Positions 34,843-45,294 are shown, counted from the stretch's first letter. The stretch: DNA of 64,000 nt from Chloroflexus aggregans DSM 9485 (GCF_000021945.1 NC_011831.1:1-64000); one strand, 5' to 3'. Numbers and translations are program-made. Notes: generated by a model from the letters alone, not told the origin.

Positions 34843-37800
34843 TTACCGGAATACGAACGGAATGAACACTTGATAGGGCGCAGGGGTACCTTCGTTCAGT
34901 TGGACACGTACAGTGGCAACCGGTTTCTGCGGATCGTTACTGCGAATCTGCACTCGTGCCTGTGAGGTCGTATACATAGGGCCGACCCATCGCGCAGTGA
35001 GTGGGATATCCGTCTGACTGGAAGCGGCTAGTGTGCCACTGTCACCGGACACTATATTGAGCCATGCCCGTGGATTGATCTGAGGTCGCAGCTCGATGAC
35101 CAACCCATCGCTCAGATCGAGTGGCAGTTCATCCCCAGCATCACAAGCTACATGCTGGCTTTGATCGTCAAACTGGAGGCCAATTGTAGCCTGATCGGTG
35201 GGCTGCAAATCGGCTACATTCCGGTAATGGAAGCGAATAACACCATTGGGTTGCAAGAGTGCCTGCACACTAAGCCGGCGGGTCGTACCGTACAGCGGAA
35301 CATCATCCCACGTGATCAGTGCGCCACTACTCACTTGAGCGAAGCTAATCTCACCGCCATCAAGACTATTAAAATCGACGTGAAGTGGGCTAATCGCCGC
35401 CGAGGTAGTTTCAGATAATGGAAAGCATGATGGAATGAAGTAGCTGGTCGTGAAGGGTGCGAAGGCAATAATCCCATTTGCTCCAATGTAGACTTGGCGG
35501 TAAAACGTGCTGCCAAACGGAAAATCAAAGCCGAGATCGAGAGCATCACTATTCCCATCATCATCCAGGTTGAGCACCTGTCTACCGGTCGGTGGATCGA
35601 TCCAACCACCGCTCGGCCCGTCCGGTTCGTCACTTCGCCAGACACCATAAGGCTCGTTGTCAATCTGGACGGTGTAGGCGAGGGGGGCATTGCCATCGTT
35701 ACGCAACGACAAATTGAGCGTGACGGTTTGCTGAAAATCAACGGTAGCCGGTATCACATCTTGCAATGTGGTCAAGCGGGGGCGAATCGGATCGAGCGCA
35801 AAGTTGAGGGTTGACGTACTCCCATTGCTTGGCGTGATCGTTTGGGTTTGCGTAACAAAGCCAACGGCAGCAGCGGTCACGTGTTGGGTAGAACTGCCGG
35901 GTACCGTCAAGCTATATGTTCCGGTGGGGCTGGTCATCAGTCGCACACCGTCAGTCGTTGTAATCGTCGCCGGTAATGGCCGACCGGTCTCACTATCGGT
36001 CACCGTACCGGTAATCGTCGCGTGTGTAGGTCGTGGTGGCACGGTCATTGTTATCGGGACGGCCAGCGGTGGGTCGGTCAGATTGTTGGCGTAGATCAAC
36101 AGACGTGCCGAGTAGACACCCGGTCCGGGAACTTTGCGGGCATCGAGTGTGATAGACAGTGTTGTATTGCCGCTACTTGTTAGGGTTGCCGTCGGTGTTG
36201 GCGGAAGAGTCAGCCATGGAATATCAACCTTAGCCGCCGCTACCGCAGCAAAGGCATCGAGCCGCCCATAACCGTAAATGTTGTTCGGGACACCAATAGG
36301 ACGGCAGGCGCTATGGGTTGATCCCATAAACGTGGTGTCCCCGGTAATTGGGAATGCTGTATTCGTGAGAAGGGCATACGTCCCATCATAATCGCCGATC
36401 AATTGCGGATTAGCCGACCAAAGCAGGGCAACTGTCCCGGCTACGTGCGGGGCAGCCATTGAGGTACCGCTGAGCGCTATGTAGCCCGTTGAAGCATCGG
36501 TTGAGTAGATGCCTACTCCTGGCGCAACCAGATCGGGTTTGATGCGACCGTCACCGGTCGGGCCAATAGCACTGAAAGGGGCCAGTCGATCATCTTGCTT
36601 GATGGCGCCAACTGCAACGACATCGGCGTAGTCACCGGGTGAGGCGATCGTACTACACGTTGTATTACCGGTATTGCCGGCGGCAAAAGTTGTAAAAATG
36701 CCGGCAGCTTTCCAGGCTGCGGTATAACCGGTATAGATCGGGTTACCACCACTGCTAAATGCCCACGAATTATTGAGGATATGCGGACGACGACTCGGTT
36801 GCGGATTGTTACCGTTAAGATCGGTTGGCGCCAACACCCATTGTGCCGCAGCGATGATGTTGCTATCGGTACAGTTGAGCGTATCACAGGCTCGGGCTGC
36901 GATCCAACGGGCACCCGGAGCTACACCCATGGCCGGTTGGTCGGGTGGGTTAGACACCATGGTACCCATCACGTGGGTACCGTGACTACCCGATGCGGTT
37001 GGTGCGGTTGTGTTACCGACCGGGTCGAACCAGTTATAATTGTGGTCAAACACACCACCGCCAAGGTTGCCACGGTATTGACCAACAAGCGCCGGATGGG
37101 TATACGCAACGCCGCTATCGATATTTGCGACGGTGATCCCCTCACCGGTGACACCGAACTCGCGCCAGACGCGGTCGGCTCTGATCCGATCAATATTCCA
37201 GCAAACGTTATTTGCAGATGGACTGCAACTAACAGCTGTTGTCAATGCCGACGGAGCTACTTGCAGCTCGTGGTCGGCGCTTAGCATAGCAACGTCGGCG
37301 TGGTCAGCGAGGGCTTGGGCCAGGGTTGCATCTCCTTCAACCAGCAAGGCGTTGACGATCCAGAGCGGAGTATAGCGAATACCGGCGGCATCGAGCATCG
37401 CACGCACAGCACGTTGGCTGCGTTCGGCATGTTCGGTCAAAGTGTGGTAAACGTACTCACCGCGTGCTGCCCAATCACGAATCAACAACGCTGCGCCGAG
37501 GTCGGGTCGGTCGGCGAAGAAGACGAGGAAGCGAGTTGGGCCATGCGCCAGTTCGGTTTGTAAAGCGGGATCGATCCGCTCGGCTTGTTGTGGTAGTGGC
37601 ACCGGCAGTGATGGTAGCGCCATACGCGCCGGGCTGGCGGTTGGTGGATAGCCAGCATAGAGGAGGAGAGTTAATGAATTGCTGCTGGTATTGGTGATGG
37701 TAAGGGAGAGGGTGGCCGTATCGCCAAGCTCGACAGTTGCTGCAAGGCTGGTTGGGGTAGCGGAGAGTGTAGCCGGATCGGCCTGCACTGGAGTACTCGG

Positions 37801-37869
37801 CGTGAATACCAGTACGCTGACCAAGTAAGCAATGATGAAGAGGATAAGTGAGGTAGATCGTCTCATCAT
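34843..37869 (-). CDS. Secreted subtilisin-like serine protease (S8)
   Basis: 1008-residue exported protease. The signal peptide spans about 1-31 (ending near PVQA). A propeptide-like region (about 80-210) is followed by the S8 catalytic domain with Asp in VANIDSGVAYTHP, His in GSHGTHVMGT and Ser in LSGTSMAAPHVAGT. Beyond it come a beta-sandwich, a carboxypeptidase-regulatory-like domain (TITGTVTDSETGRPLP, about 640-710), and a C-terminal beta-rich region. The protein ends YQVFIPFVFR, close to the tail of the beta-helix protein at 52563-54338. It is probably translocated by Sec and displayed on or released from the cell surface. Confidence 0.95.
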   Translation of the reverse strand: MMRRSTSLILFIIAYLVSVLVFTPSTPVQADPATLSATPTSLAATVELGDTATLSLTITNTSSNSLTLLLYAGYPPTASPARMALPSLPVPLPQQAERIDPALQTELAHGPTRFLVFFADRPDLGAALLIRDWAARGEYVYHTLTEHAERSQRAVRAMLDAAGIRYTPLWIVNALLVEGDATLAQALADHADVAMLSADHELQVAPSALTTAVSCSPSANNVCWNIDRIRADRVWREFGVTGEGITVANIDSGVAYTHPALVGQYRGNLGGGVFDHNYNWFDPVGNTTAPTASGSHGTHVMGTMVSNPPDQPAMGVAPGARWIAARACDTLNCTDSNIIAAAQWVLAPTDLNGNNPQPSRRPHILNNSWAFSSGGNPIYTGYTAAWKAAGIFTTFAAGNTGNTTCSTIASPGDYADVVAVGAIKQDDRLAPFSAIGPTGDGRIKPDLVAPGVGIYSTDASTGYIALSGTSMAAPHVAGTVALLWSANPQLIGDYDGTYALLTNTAFPITGDTTFMGSTHSACRPIGVPNNIYGYGRLDAFAAVAAAKVDIPWLTLPPTPTATLTSSGNTTLSITLDARKVPGPGVYSARLLIYANNLTDPPLAVPITMTVPPRPTHATITGTVTDSETGRPLPATITTTDGVRLMTSPTGTYSLTVPGSSTQHVTAAAVGFVTQTQTITPSNGSTSTLNFALDPIRPRLTTLQDVIPATVDFQQTVTLNLSLRNDGNAPLAYTVQIDNEPYGVWRSDEPDGPSGGWIDPPTGRQVLNLDDDGNSDALDLGFDFPFGSTFYRQVYIGANGIIAFAPFTTSYFIPSCFPLSETTSAAISPLHVDFNSLDGGEISFAQVSSGALITWDDVPLYGTTRRLSVQALLQPNGVIRFHYRNVADLQPTDQATIGLQFDDQSQHVACDAGDELPLDLSDGLVIELRPQINPRAWLNIVSGDSGTLAASSQTDIPLTARWVGPMYTTSQARVQIRSNDPQKPVATVRVQLNEGTPAPYQVFIPFVFR

Positions 37870-38705
37870 AGTGAAATATGAGATGGTGCAAAGTCGTCTT
37901 TCGCTATCATAACACAGCCGGCATAAACACTATTTTACAGTTTTGTCATACTATCGAGCGGCTTATTCAACCACCAACGCTGATATGTCCGGATCGGCTG
38001 GATTGTAATGTACTTTGACGGTTTTGAGCCGGTGATAATGGGAGCGGAGGGAACCATCGATCACTTGTGCTTGACGCAGACGGTACTGACCAATCGTGCC
38101 GGGAATGATGAGTTACCAGGCGATTACTGTTGGTTCTTCCTCAGCATTAGATTCAGTCCATATATCGATGATCGGTGTTTCAACGATGGTGGTTGTTTGG
38201 CATAGTTGGTGATGAAAGTGAAAACGATGATGGCTTTCAATCAACCGTCTAATACTATGTATGATAAAACAGTGAAATGATGAAGTAGAAAGGCACCAGA
38301 TCGAATCGAACGAATAGATCGTCGACTATCCAAAAGTCGACCATTGCAAAGATCATAAGGATGAGGCTGCCGGTGAGTGTGCTTATACCATTGTAACGAT
38401 GACGAAGTGCTGCTTTGACGAGTGTTTGACATTCGTATGCTGATAGTTTGGGGGAAGGGAGCTGAGCATACGTATCTCCGCTGTTGAACCGCTCATTGGG
38501 ATTGCATTGTAACTGTAGCACAAGATATTACACACTACAAACGGGTATAGCTAAAGTGTGGCTTGGTGAAAAGAGCGGGGTGGCAAGGTACGGGCGTAAA
38601 CCCGTGCTGAGGCCGTAGCAGCCTCAGCCCCAACTTGTGGTGACACGTATGATCCTTTCGTCCATATCCCAAGCGTATAAGAGGGTAAGACAGGGAATGC
38701 AACCC
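37870..38705. other. 836-base stretch with no convincing gene
   Basis: Frames of 65 codons (38008-38205, plus) and 88 codons (38255-38521, minus) exist. The second ends in two hydrophobic stretches, but neither has a ribosome binding site or recognisable motif. The sequence is more A+T-rich than its neighbours. Its left end must hold the promoter of the protease gene. The right end holds two hairpins behind the formate-THF ligase gene. Confidence 0.5.
38592..38628 (-). terminator. Twin hairpins behind formate-THF ligase
   Basis: Two adjacent stems: GCTGAGGC/GCCTCAGC (38606-38613 with 38621-38628, 7-base loop) and CGGG/CCCG around GTAAA (about 38591-38604). They lie 78 bases past the fhs stop on the minus strand, without a U-tract. 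Confidence 0.45.
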
Positions 38706-40424
38706 TTAAAATAAACCCACGATGTTACCATCATCGTCAATGTCAACCTGATGGGCTGCCGGATGCGCGCCCAAGCCCGGCATAGTCACGGTTGTGCCGG
38801 CAATGGGTAAAATGAACCCGGCACCGGCGCTAATCCGCACCTCACGAATAGGAAAAATGAAACCTGCTGGTGCCCCGCGCAGTTTGGGATCGTGGCTGAG
38901 GCTGAGATGGGTCTTCACCATACAGATAGGCAAGTTGCCAAACCCGGCTTCCGTCAAGGTTGCCAGTTGCGCAGCAGCCGTCGCGCTCAGCTCAATGCCG
39001 GCTGCACCATAGATGCGGCGAGCGATCACTTCTATCTTCTCGGCTAATGGCATTTCGAGCGGGTAGAGATATTTCGGTTCGCGCGGGCCGGGTCGTTCGG
39101 TGACACGGGCCACCAGTTTAGCCAATTCGACACCTCCCGCTCCACCTGCAGCGTAAACGTTGCTCACGGCCATACCGACAGCACCGGCTGCGGTAGCGAT
39201 CTGGGCGACGGCTTCGATCTCTGTCGCAGTATCTTCGGGATAGGTGTTCAGCGCGACAACGACCGGCACACCGAATTGGGTGATGTTAGCGATTTGTCGG
39301 CGGAGGTTATCACCACCCGCGAAGACATCGTCGGGATTTTCTTGGAGTAACGCTACCGGCAGTGGTTTGCCGGCGACGATCTCATACTTGCCGCTGTGAG
39401 CTTTGAGCGCGCGAACGGTGGCTACAATGACCGCAGCGTCAGGCCAGAGACCACCGGCTCGGCATTTGAGATTGAAGAATTTTTCTGCTCCGATATCGGC
39501 GCCGAAACCGGCCTCGGTAATGGTATACTCGGCACAACGGAGCGCCACGAGATCGGCCAGAATGGAAGAGTTGCCCTGTGCGATGTTGGCAAAGGGTCCG
39601 GCGTGGATCAAGGCCGGTGTGTTTTCGATGGTCTGCATCAGGTTGGGCTTCAGCGCCTCGCGCATCAGCACCGTTGCTGCACCCGCCCCACGTACATCCT
39701 CGGCTGTTACCGGTGTACCGTCGCGGCGAAAGGCCACCACCATCCGGCCGATACGGGCGCGCAGCTCGCGGAGCGCGGCTTTTGCGCCTGCTCCACTGAC
39801 CATCGCGAGGATCGCCATGAGTTCACTGGCGACGCTAATGTCGAAGCCGGTCTGGCGCGGAAAACCGTTTTGCTTGCCACCTAACCCGATCATGACCTGT
39901 CGCAAAAAGCGATCGTTGACATCCACAACACGCCGAATCTCGATCCGATCGGGATCGATGTCGAGAGGGTTGCCGTGATACCAACTGTTGTCGGTAAGGG
40001 CCGCCAACTGGTTGTGCGCTTGTGAGACGGCGTGAATATCACCGTTGAGATGCAGTATGCTCTCGGCTAATGGGACGATTTGACTATAGCCACCACCCGC
40101 GCCACCGCCTTTAATGCCAAACACCGGTCCTAGTGATGATTGACGTAACGTAACGACGGCGCGTTTACCGATCCGGTTGAGAGCCATCGCCAACCCAATG
40201 GCAGTGGTTGTTTTCCCTTCACCAAGCGGAGTCGGCGTAATGGCGCTAACCAGAATATAGCGACCACGTGGACGATTGGCGTGATCGTCGAGAAACGTAA
40301 GATCGATCTTGCCGCGGTAGCGCCCATACGGTTCGAGATACTCGGTGGGCAGACCGAGTCGTTCGGCGATGACACCGATCGGTTCGAGGTGGGCTTCGGC
40401 AGCGATTTGCAGGCTGGTTTTCAT
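38706..40424 (-). CDS. fhs: Formate-tetrahydrofolate ligase
   Basis: ATP-dependent activation of formate to 10-formyl-THF in one-carbon metabolism. The ATG at 40424 (MKTSLQIA) is chosen: GAGGAA lies about eight bases upstream and the product is 572 residues, the family length. The longer frame to 40604 overlaps the upstream gene. The P-loop TPLGEGKTTT is at about residue 70, and the family segments RLVARVTERPG-like, PGLGAHPAA and the conserved C-terminus are all visible. It begins four bases after the stop of the M20 peptidase gene, so they are one operon. Confidence 0.96.
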   Translation of the reverse strand: MKTSLQIAAEAHLEPIGVIAERLGLPTEYLEPYGRYRGKIDLTFLDDHANRPRGRYILVSAITPTPLGEGKTTTAIGLAMALNRIGKRAVVTLRQSSLGPVFGIKGGGAGGGYSQIVPLAESILHLNGDIHAVSQAHNQLAALTDNSWYHGNPLDIDPDRIEIRRVVDVNDRFLRQVMIGLGGKQNGFPRQTGFDISVASELMAILAMVSGAGAKAALRELRARIGRMVVAFRRDGTPVTAEDVRGAGAATVLMREALKPNLMQTIENTPALIHAGPFANIAQGNSSILADLVALRCAEYTITEAGFGADIGAEKFFNLKCRAGGLWPDAAVIVATVRALKAHSGKYEIVAGKPLPVALLQENPDDVFAGGDNLRRQIANITQFGVPVVVALNTYPEDTATEIEAVAQIATAAGAVGMAVSNVYAAGGAGGVELAKLVARVTERPGPREPKYLYPLEMPLAEKIEVIARRIYGAAGIELSATAAAQLATLTEAGFGNLPICMVKTHLSLSHDPKLRGAPAGFIFPIREVRISAGAGFILPIAGTTVTMPGLGAHPAAHQVDIDDDGNIVGLF

Positions 40425-40428
40425 CTCA

Positions 40429-41718
40429 TTATTCCTCATCGTAACCACAGAAACGGAGCGCAGTGAGGGCAAAGACGCGGGTTGCGGCGAGCAGATCATC
40501 AATCGCAACCGATTCGTTTGGACGATGGGCATCGCGTACATCACCCGGTCCATACAAGACGGTAGGAATACCGGCGACATTGCTGAGAAGCCGCATATCG
40601 GCACCGTAGGTCATTCCTTCAAAGACCGGTGGTGTGCCACGCACGGTTTGGTTACACATGGCGAGCGTTTGCACAATGGGGGCATCGAGCGGTGTGCTGG
40701 CCGGATCAAAGCGGCCGCCCCACCATTCCAACTGCGGAGGATGATCGCGTAGCCATGGATCGTTGGTCGCCGCCGCCATGATCGTCTGTACAAGCTCGGT
40801 GCGAGCCATATCCGGATCTTCGCCCACACCGATCCCGTAACGGCCTTCGGCAATGAGTTGCTCGGCTTCAGACGAAGCCCACTCACCGGCGCGCACAATA
40901 CCGATACAGATGGCGTTGGGGGTGCGATAACGAGCAAACAGACCGGTTGGATCGTTCAGGCGCAACCGTTCGTTGCGGGTACGCTCAAGAGCCAGTATCG
41001 CTTGGTGAAGCGGAATAAACTTCTCGATAGCACTAACACCTTCTTCACGCACACAGCCGTGAGCAGCGGCACCGAAGACGGTCAGGCGAAAATTGTGTGC
41101 GCCGGCTTGGGCCGGTGCAATGTTGAGTTCAGTTGGTTCGGCAACAATCGCGGCATCGGCGGTATGGCCGCGCAGAATCGTCGCGAGTGTCCCTAACCCA
41201 CCATCTTCCTCACCGATCACGCTCTGAATAAGCAACCGACCACGCAGACGTACTCCGGCAGCGGCGATGGCACGTGCGGCAAAGATGGCGCAGCACAAGC
41301 CACCTTTCATATCCAGCGCGCCTCGCCCATATACCCGACCATCAATAACGGTCGCTTGCCACGGATCGCTGCGCCAGTACCGTCGGTCACCTGCCGGTAC
41401 GACATCGACATGACCGTTGAAGATCAAGCTCCGCCCACCCCGATCGGCGCCAAGGCTACCGACCACGCCAAGCCCACGTTCGCGCGGTACTTCCCAGCTA
41501 CATGCAGGGTGAGCGGACAACGCCGGCAGATCGATCTCCCAACGATCGACGGTCATTCCTTGAGCAGTCAAAAGCTCGGCGACAACCTCTTGTGCTTCGT
41601 TCTCGGCGGCAGTGCCGTCAAGACTAGGGATGCTGACCGGTCGCGCCAGCGTCTCTAACAAGCCAGCCTCGTCGATGGCAGCGAGCACTCGTTGCTCGGT
41701 ATGATTGAGGTGGTGCAT
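40429..41718 (-). CDS. M20 family metallopeptidase (ArgE/DapE/ACY1 type)
   Basis: Dinuclear zinc amidohydrolase of 429 residues. Metal and catalytic residues: His/Asp in NGHVDVVPAGD, Asp in YGRGALDMKGG, the Glu pair in VIGEEDGG, Glu in AIVAEPTE, and a C-terminal His in GDVRDAHRPNE. The dimerisation domain is between about 205 and 320. The substrate could be an N-acyl amino acid or dipeptide. It sits between an M19 dipeptidase (nine bases upstream) and fhs (four bases downstream), suggesting peptide or N-acyl amino acid scavenging feeding one-carbon metabolism. Confidence 0.92.
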   Translation of the reverse strand: MHHLNHTEQRVLAAIDEAGLLETLARPVSIPSLDGTAAENEAQEVVAELLTAQGMTVDRWEIDLPALSAHPACSWEVPRERGLGVVGSLGADRGGRSLIFNGHVDVVPAGDRRYWRSDPWQATVIDGRVYGRGALDMKGGLCCAIFAARAIAAAGVRLRGRLLIQSVIGEEDGGLGTLATILRGHTADAAIVAEPTELNIAPAQAGAHNFRLTVFGAAAHGCVREEGVSAIEKFIPLHQAILALERTRNERLRLNDPTGLFARYRTPNAICIGIVRAGEWASSEAEQLIAEGRYGIGVGEDPDMARTELVQTIMAAATNDPWLRDHPPQLEWWGGRFDPASTPLDAPIVQTLAMCNQTVRGTPPVFEGMTYGADMRLLSNVAGIPTVLYGPGDVRDAHRPNESVAIDDLLAATRVFALTALRFCGYDEE

Positions 41719-41727
41719 ATCCGTTGT

Positions 41728-42792
41728 CTATTCTCCCCACGTTAATCGCAAAACACGCAACCAGTTTTCATAAGCTAGCTTTCGTATCTCGGCAGAGGTA
41801 AAGCCGGCGTCGGTCAGGGCCTGCAACAGACGAGGCAAGCCACGTACATCACCGATCTCCTTCGGTATCAGTGCGCCATCGAAATCGGAGCCAAAACCAA
41901 CGTGATCGATCCCCAACCGCTCGACAAGATAGCTGATCTGCTGCACCATCACGCTGAGTGGCATCGTTGCATCACGCTTACCATCGGGGCGCAGAAAGGT
42001 GACGCCGAAATTCAACCCGACCATCCCACCAGAATCGCGGATCGCGTCAAGCTGTCGGTCGGTCAGATTACGGCTGCTCGGGCAGATGGCGTGCGCATTG
42101 GAATGGGTGGCTACCAACGGTGCGTCGCTCAAACGGGCCACATCCCAAAAACCGGCCTCGTTAAGGTGCGAGAGGTCGATCATGATACGCAGCCGATTGC
42201 ACGCCTTCACCAATGCCTTGCCGGCCTCGGTGAGGCCAGGGCCGATGTCAGGTGAGGCAGGGAAGGCAAACGGTACGCCATACCCAAAGATATTGGGACG
42301 ACTCCAGACCGGGCCGAGCGAACGCAGGCCGGCCTGATAGAGCACTTCAAGCTCGTCGAGGTCGGGGCCGATGGCTTCCGCGCCTTCGATGTGGAAGATT
42401 GCAGCAATGATGTTGTTGGCGAGGCAATCGGCAATGTCGCCGGCAGTCCGACAGACGCGCAGCGCCCCTTGGGATTCGGCTTCAATCCGAAACAGGCGAG
42501 CTGCCATTGCGAGGGTCGTGCGCAGGGCGTAGGTCGGATCGAGGGCAGGAGGAAGGGGCAAATGATACGGTGGTTCGGGGAGGCGATCGACCGTCGGCGA
42601 AGAAGTAGGTGGTGGGACGTAGACCGCAAAGAAGCCACCGCCGAAACCGCCGACCCGGGCGCGGGGGAGATCGAGATGCCCATGCGGACTAGGATGAAAG
42701 AAATCGCGTTCTTTACCTGGTTGTGGCCGATAGAGTTCGAGAATGACGTCATTGTGACCATCAAAGATGAGGGGCCAAGCAGCGGTTGTCAT
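41728..42792 (-). CDS. M19 membrane dipeptidase (renal dipeptidase family)
   Basis: 354-residue zinc dipeptidase. Metal ligands: the His-x-Asp of DGHNDV at the N-terminus, the Glu in FHIEGAEAIG, His residues in DLSHLNEAGF and ATHSNAHAI, and the Asp of GFGSDFDGA. There is no signal peptide, so it is probably cytoplasmic, unlike the anchored mammalian enzyme. AAGGAA lies seven bases before the ATG. First gene of the M19-M20-fhs operon. Confidence 0.92.
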   Translation of the reverse strand: MTTAAWPLIFDGHNDVILELYRPQPGKERDFFHPSPHGHLDLPRARVGGFGGGFFAVYVPPPTSSPTVDRLPEPPYHLPLPPALDPTYALRTTLAMAARLFRIEAESQGALRVCRTAGDIADCLANNIIAAIFHIEGAEAIGPDLDELEVLYQAGLRSLGPVWSRPNIFGYGVPFAFPASPDIGPGLTEAGKALVKACNRLRIMIDLSHLNEAGFWDVARLSDAPLVATHSNAHAICPSSRNLTDRQLDAIRDSGGMVGLNFGVTFLRPDGKRDATMPLSVMVQQISYLVERLGIDHVGFGSDFDGALIPKEIGDVRGLPRLLQALTDAGFTSAEIRKLAYENWLRVLRLTWGE

Positions 42793-42949
42793 ACAAGTTT
42801 CCTTGGTTGTTTTCAGCCCTGCCTCTGGTGAGTGTGATGTGCTCCGTTCGCGAGTCGTGGTTCTATCGTGGTGAGCTGCATTGCGACGTGATTGCCTTCG
42901 GATCGGGCTACGTCCTCACCGGCGGAGCGACCGGTTCATTAACCGTGAG

Positions 42950-43984
42950 CTACTCCGTCAGCAATGCGCGGATCTGATTGGCGGCACGCCAACCACTTTC
43001 AATCGCCAGATGAACCCTTCCCTGTCCGGCAACCATGTCGCCGGCGATGACGAGTCGATCAATACCGGTCAGTGGGGTGGCCATATCGGGAAGGGCGTAA
43101 CGCCAACGTTGCAGGTTCACCCACAACGGTTCGCCGAGATCACCGACGAGATGCCGGATGGCAGTGAGCACCTCACTGACAGGCGATGGTAGCGGTTCGG
43201 TCGGCATCAGCGTACCCTTCTGCACCGCATCCCAGTGCATCGTCGCCCAAGTATCGCTCATTTGGGCGATCAAGACACCGCAACCGGCGGGGGCGCGGCC
43301 CGGTTTGTCGTGTTCACATGCCAACCAACTGATCGAGTGTTGGCGATCAGCATTGACCAGTGCATACCATGGTACGGCTGGGCGACGGGGATAGGCCACG
43401 GTGATGCTGATCGAACGCCGATACCGAACGGTCTGTAGACTTGCGCAGAGGGTAGCGACCTGCGGCGGTAGATCGCCGGCGGCAAGGATTGCGACCGTCT
43501 GAGGTGCAGGGGCAGTCAGTAAGACCGCCGCGAAGCAGCCAAGATCACGGCCATCAGCAGCCGTCAGTCGGTAGTCATCGTCGCAGACATCAATACGGGC
43601 AACAGTCGTCTCCAACTGTACGGTCAGGCCATCGGCAAGGTGTTTCGCCAAGCGCGTAATCCCGCTTGGCCACGTCCATTTTTCCTCATCGGCGTGCGAT
43701 GGGTCACCGGGCGTAATCTGATCGGTCGAAGTCAACACCCACACCGGGCGATCGATTGTCACCGCGTCGCCGGTTGCGACGATCAGGTCGCGGAGTGGTT
43801 GGGTAGGCGTTTTCACATATTGAGCGCCGTGATCAAAACGTATATCGCCGATACGGCGGGTGGCAGCACGTCCACCGACGCCCCGACTCTTCTCGAACAC
43901 AACCGGCGTAAAGTCGGCAGTCGCCAATGCACGGGCGGCTGCTAATCCGGCCATGCCGGCACCGACAATCGCAACAGACTTCAT
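42950..43984 (-). CDS. FAD-dependent amine-oxidase/renalase-like oxidoreductase
   Basis: About 344 residues. The N-terminal Rossmann motif is VAIVGAGMAGLAAARAL, followed by the flavin-binding EKSRGVGGRAATRR and DHGAQYVKT. The C-terminus has DRLVIAGDMVAGQGRVHLAIESG, the second FAD motif. This layout matches renalase-like NAD(P)/FAD proteins rather than polyamine oxidases; the substrate is unknown. The ATG at 43984 is chosen, but a TTG at 43990 sits better from GAGGAG. That site overlaps the end of the M16 protease gene (GAGGAGTAA), so translation is coupled. Confidence 0.88.
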   Translation of the reverse strand: MKSVAIVGAGMAGLAAARALATADFTPVVFEKSRGVGGRAATRRIGDIRFDHGAQYVKTPTQPLRDLIVATGDAVTIDRPVWVLTSTDQITPGDPSHADEEKWTWPSGITRLAKHLADGLTVQLETTVARIDVCDDDYRLTAADGRDLGCFAAVLLTAPAPQTVAILAAGDLPPQVATLCASLQTVRYRRSISITVAYPRRPAVPWYALVNADRQHSISWLACEHDKPGRAPAGCGVLIAQMSDTWATMHWDAVQKGTLMPTEPLPSPVSEVLTAIRHLVGDLGEPLWVNLQRWRYALPDMATPLTGIDRLVIAGDMVAGQGRVHLAIESGWRAANQIRALLTE

Positions 43985-43992
43985 CGTCAAAC

Positions 43993-45264
43993 TTACTCCT
44001 CTAACAAGGCTTGCAGATCGGCCTCGTCATCCTCGGCGTATGGGCCAACCACTGCCAACCATTGTTGATTGGTGGATAGTAAACGATGCGCGGCGCGCTG
44101 GAGATCGGCAAGGGTCAAGGCATCGATCTCGGCGATAATCTGTTCAACCGATGGCACTGTTTGGTAGCGGAGCAGGCTGGTTGCGTTTCGTGAGGCGATA
44201 GCCCAGGTATCCTCGAGCGAGAGCAACAAACTCCCTTTAAGCTGCTCCTTCACGGTTGTGAGTTCTTGATCGGTAGGACCGTGCTCAACCACATCGCGGA
44301 TGATAGCTCGCGTCATTGCGACGGCATCACGTAACGCATCAGGTTCGACCCCGGCATAGATTACCCACATACCGGTATCGGCAAACTCGTTGTGATAGGA
44401 ACCGATGTTGTAGCTCAAACCGTGCTCTTCACGAATCGTCTGAAACAATCGCGACGACATCCCACCACCGAGAAGCGCATCAAGGGCCTGCACCGCACGC
44501 CGATCGGGGTCGTGATAGGATACACCGGGGAGACCGAGGCAGAAGTTGCCCTGTTCGATATCACGTGGCAAGAGATTGAGGCGGTGTTCGATGGGTAAGG
44601 AAGGTGCAGGGAGGGCAATTGGGCGCTGACCGGCCGGTACATCGGCAAATGCTTGCTCGATAGCCGGGATCGCCTGTTCGGCCCTGATATTACCGGCAAC
44701 CGAGATCACCAGCGTACCGGCATGATAGCCTTGGGCAAAAAACTGTAACAGCTCGTGGCGAGCAATTGCACTAACGGTATCGATTCGCCCGGCAATATCG
44801 CGACCAAACGGGTGATCGCCCCACATCGTCTGTTGCAACAACTCATGCACGAGTTCGGTAGGGTTATCTTGAATCCCACGGATCTCTTCGATGATGACCC
44901 GTCGTTCTTTTTCCAGTTCATGAGCTTCAAACAGCGGTCGTTGTACCATTTCGCTCAACACATGCAATGCACGGTTGAAGTGAATAGCAGCAACCTTCGC
45001 ATAAAATGCCGTGGTCTCATAGCCGGTAGAGGCGTTCAAATAACCACCCACCCCTTCAATTGCCAGCGAGATCGCGTGGGCAGTTGGGTAGGCGCCGGTG
45101 CCTTTAAACAGCATATGTTCGATAAAATGAGCCGCACCGGCAATCTCGGCTGTTTCATAGCGCGCACCGATGTCGATAAAACAGCCAATCGCTATTGAGT
45201 GCGTATGGGGTAATTCCTCGACTAAAATACGAATGCCGTTACGAGTTGTGTGCAAGTATGGCAT
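43993..45264 (-). CDS. M16 family zinc protease (processing-peptidase/PqqL-like)
   Basis: 423-residue peptidase. The inverted zinc motif HFIEH is at residues 46-50, with the third ligand Glu in IIEEIRGIQDNP at about 125. The second, inactive half of the fold carries the R/Y pair region GGMSSRLFQTIREEHGLSYNIGS. The length is that of single-subunit bacterial homologues of mitochondrial processing peptidase. No signal peptide. It lies between a GAF/PAS protein (30 bases upstream) and the flavoprotein, both on the same strand. Confidence 0.94.
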   Translation of the reverse strand: MPYLHTTRNGIRILVEELPHTHSIAIGCFIDIGARYETAEIAGAAHFIEHMLFKGTGAYPTAHAISLAIEGVGGYLNASTGYETTAFYAKVAAIHFNRALHVLSEMVQRPLFEAHELEKERRVIIEEIRGIQDNPTELVHELLQQTMWGDHPFGRDIAGRIDTVSAIARHELLQFFAQGYHAGTLVISVAGNIRAEQAIPAIEQAFADVPAGQRPIALPAPSLPIEHRLNLLPRDIEQGNFCLGLPGVSYHDPDRRAVQALDALLGGGMSSRLFQTIREEHGLSYNIGSYHNEFADTGMWVIYAGVEPDALRDAVAMTRAIIRDVVEHGPTDQELTTVKEQLKGSLLLSLEDTWAIASRNATSLLRYQTVPSVEQIIAEIDALTLADLQRAAHRLLSTNQQWLAVVGPYAEDDEADLQALLEE

Positions 45265-45294
45265 GGAACGTTCATCACCTTTTCCAAAACACGA

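Noticed and set aside
38255-38521. 88-codon minus-strand frame with two hydrophobic stretches
   Set aside because: No ribosome binding site or recognisable motif. It could be a small membrane protein, but the sequence alone does not support it.
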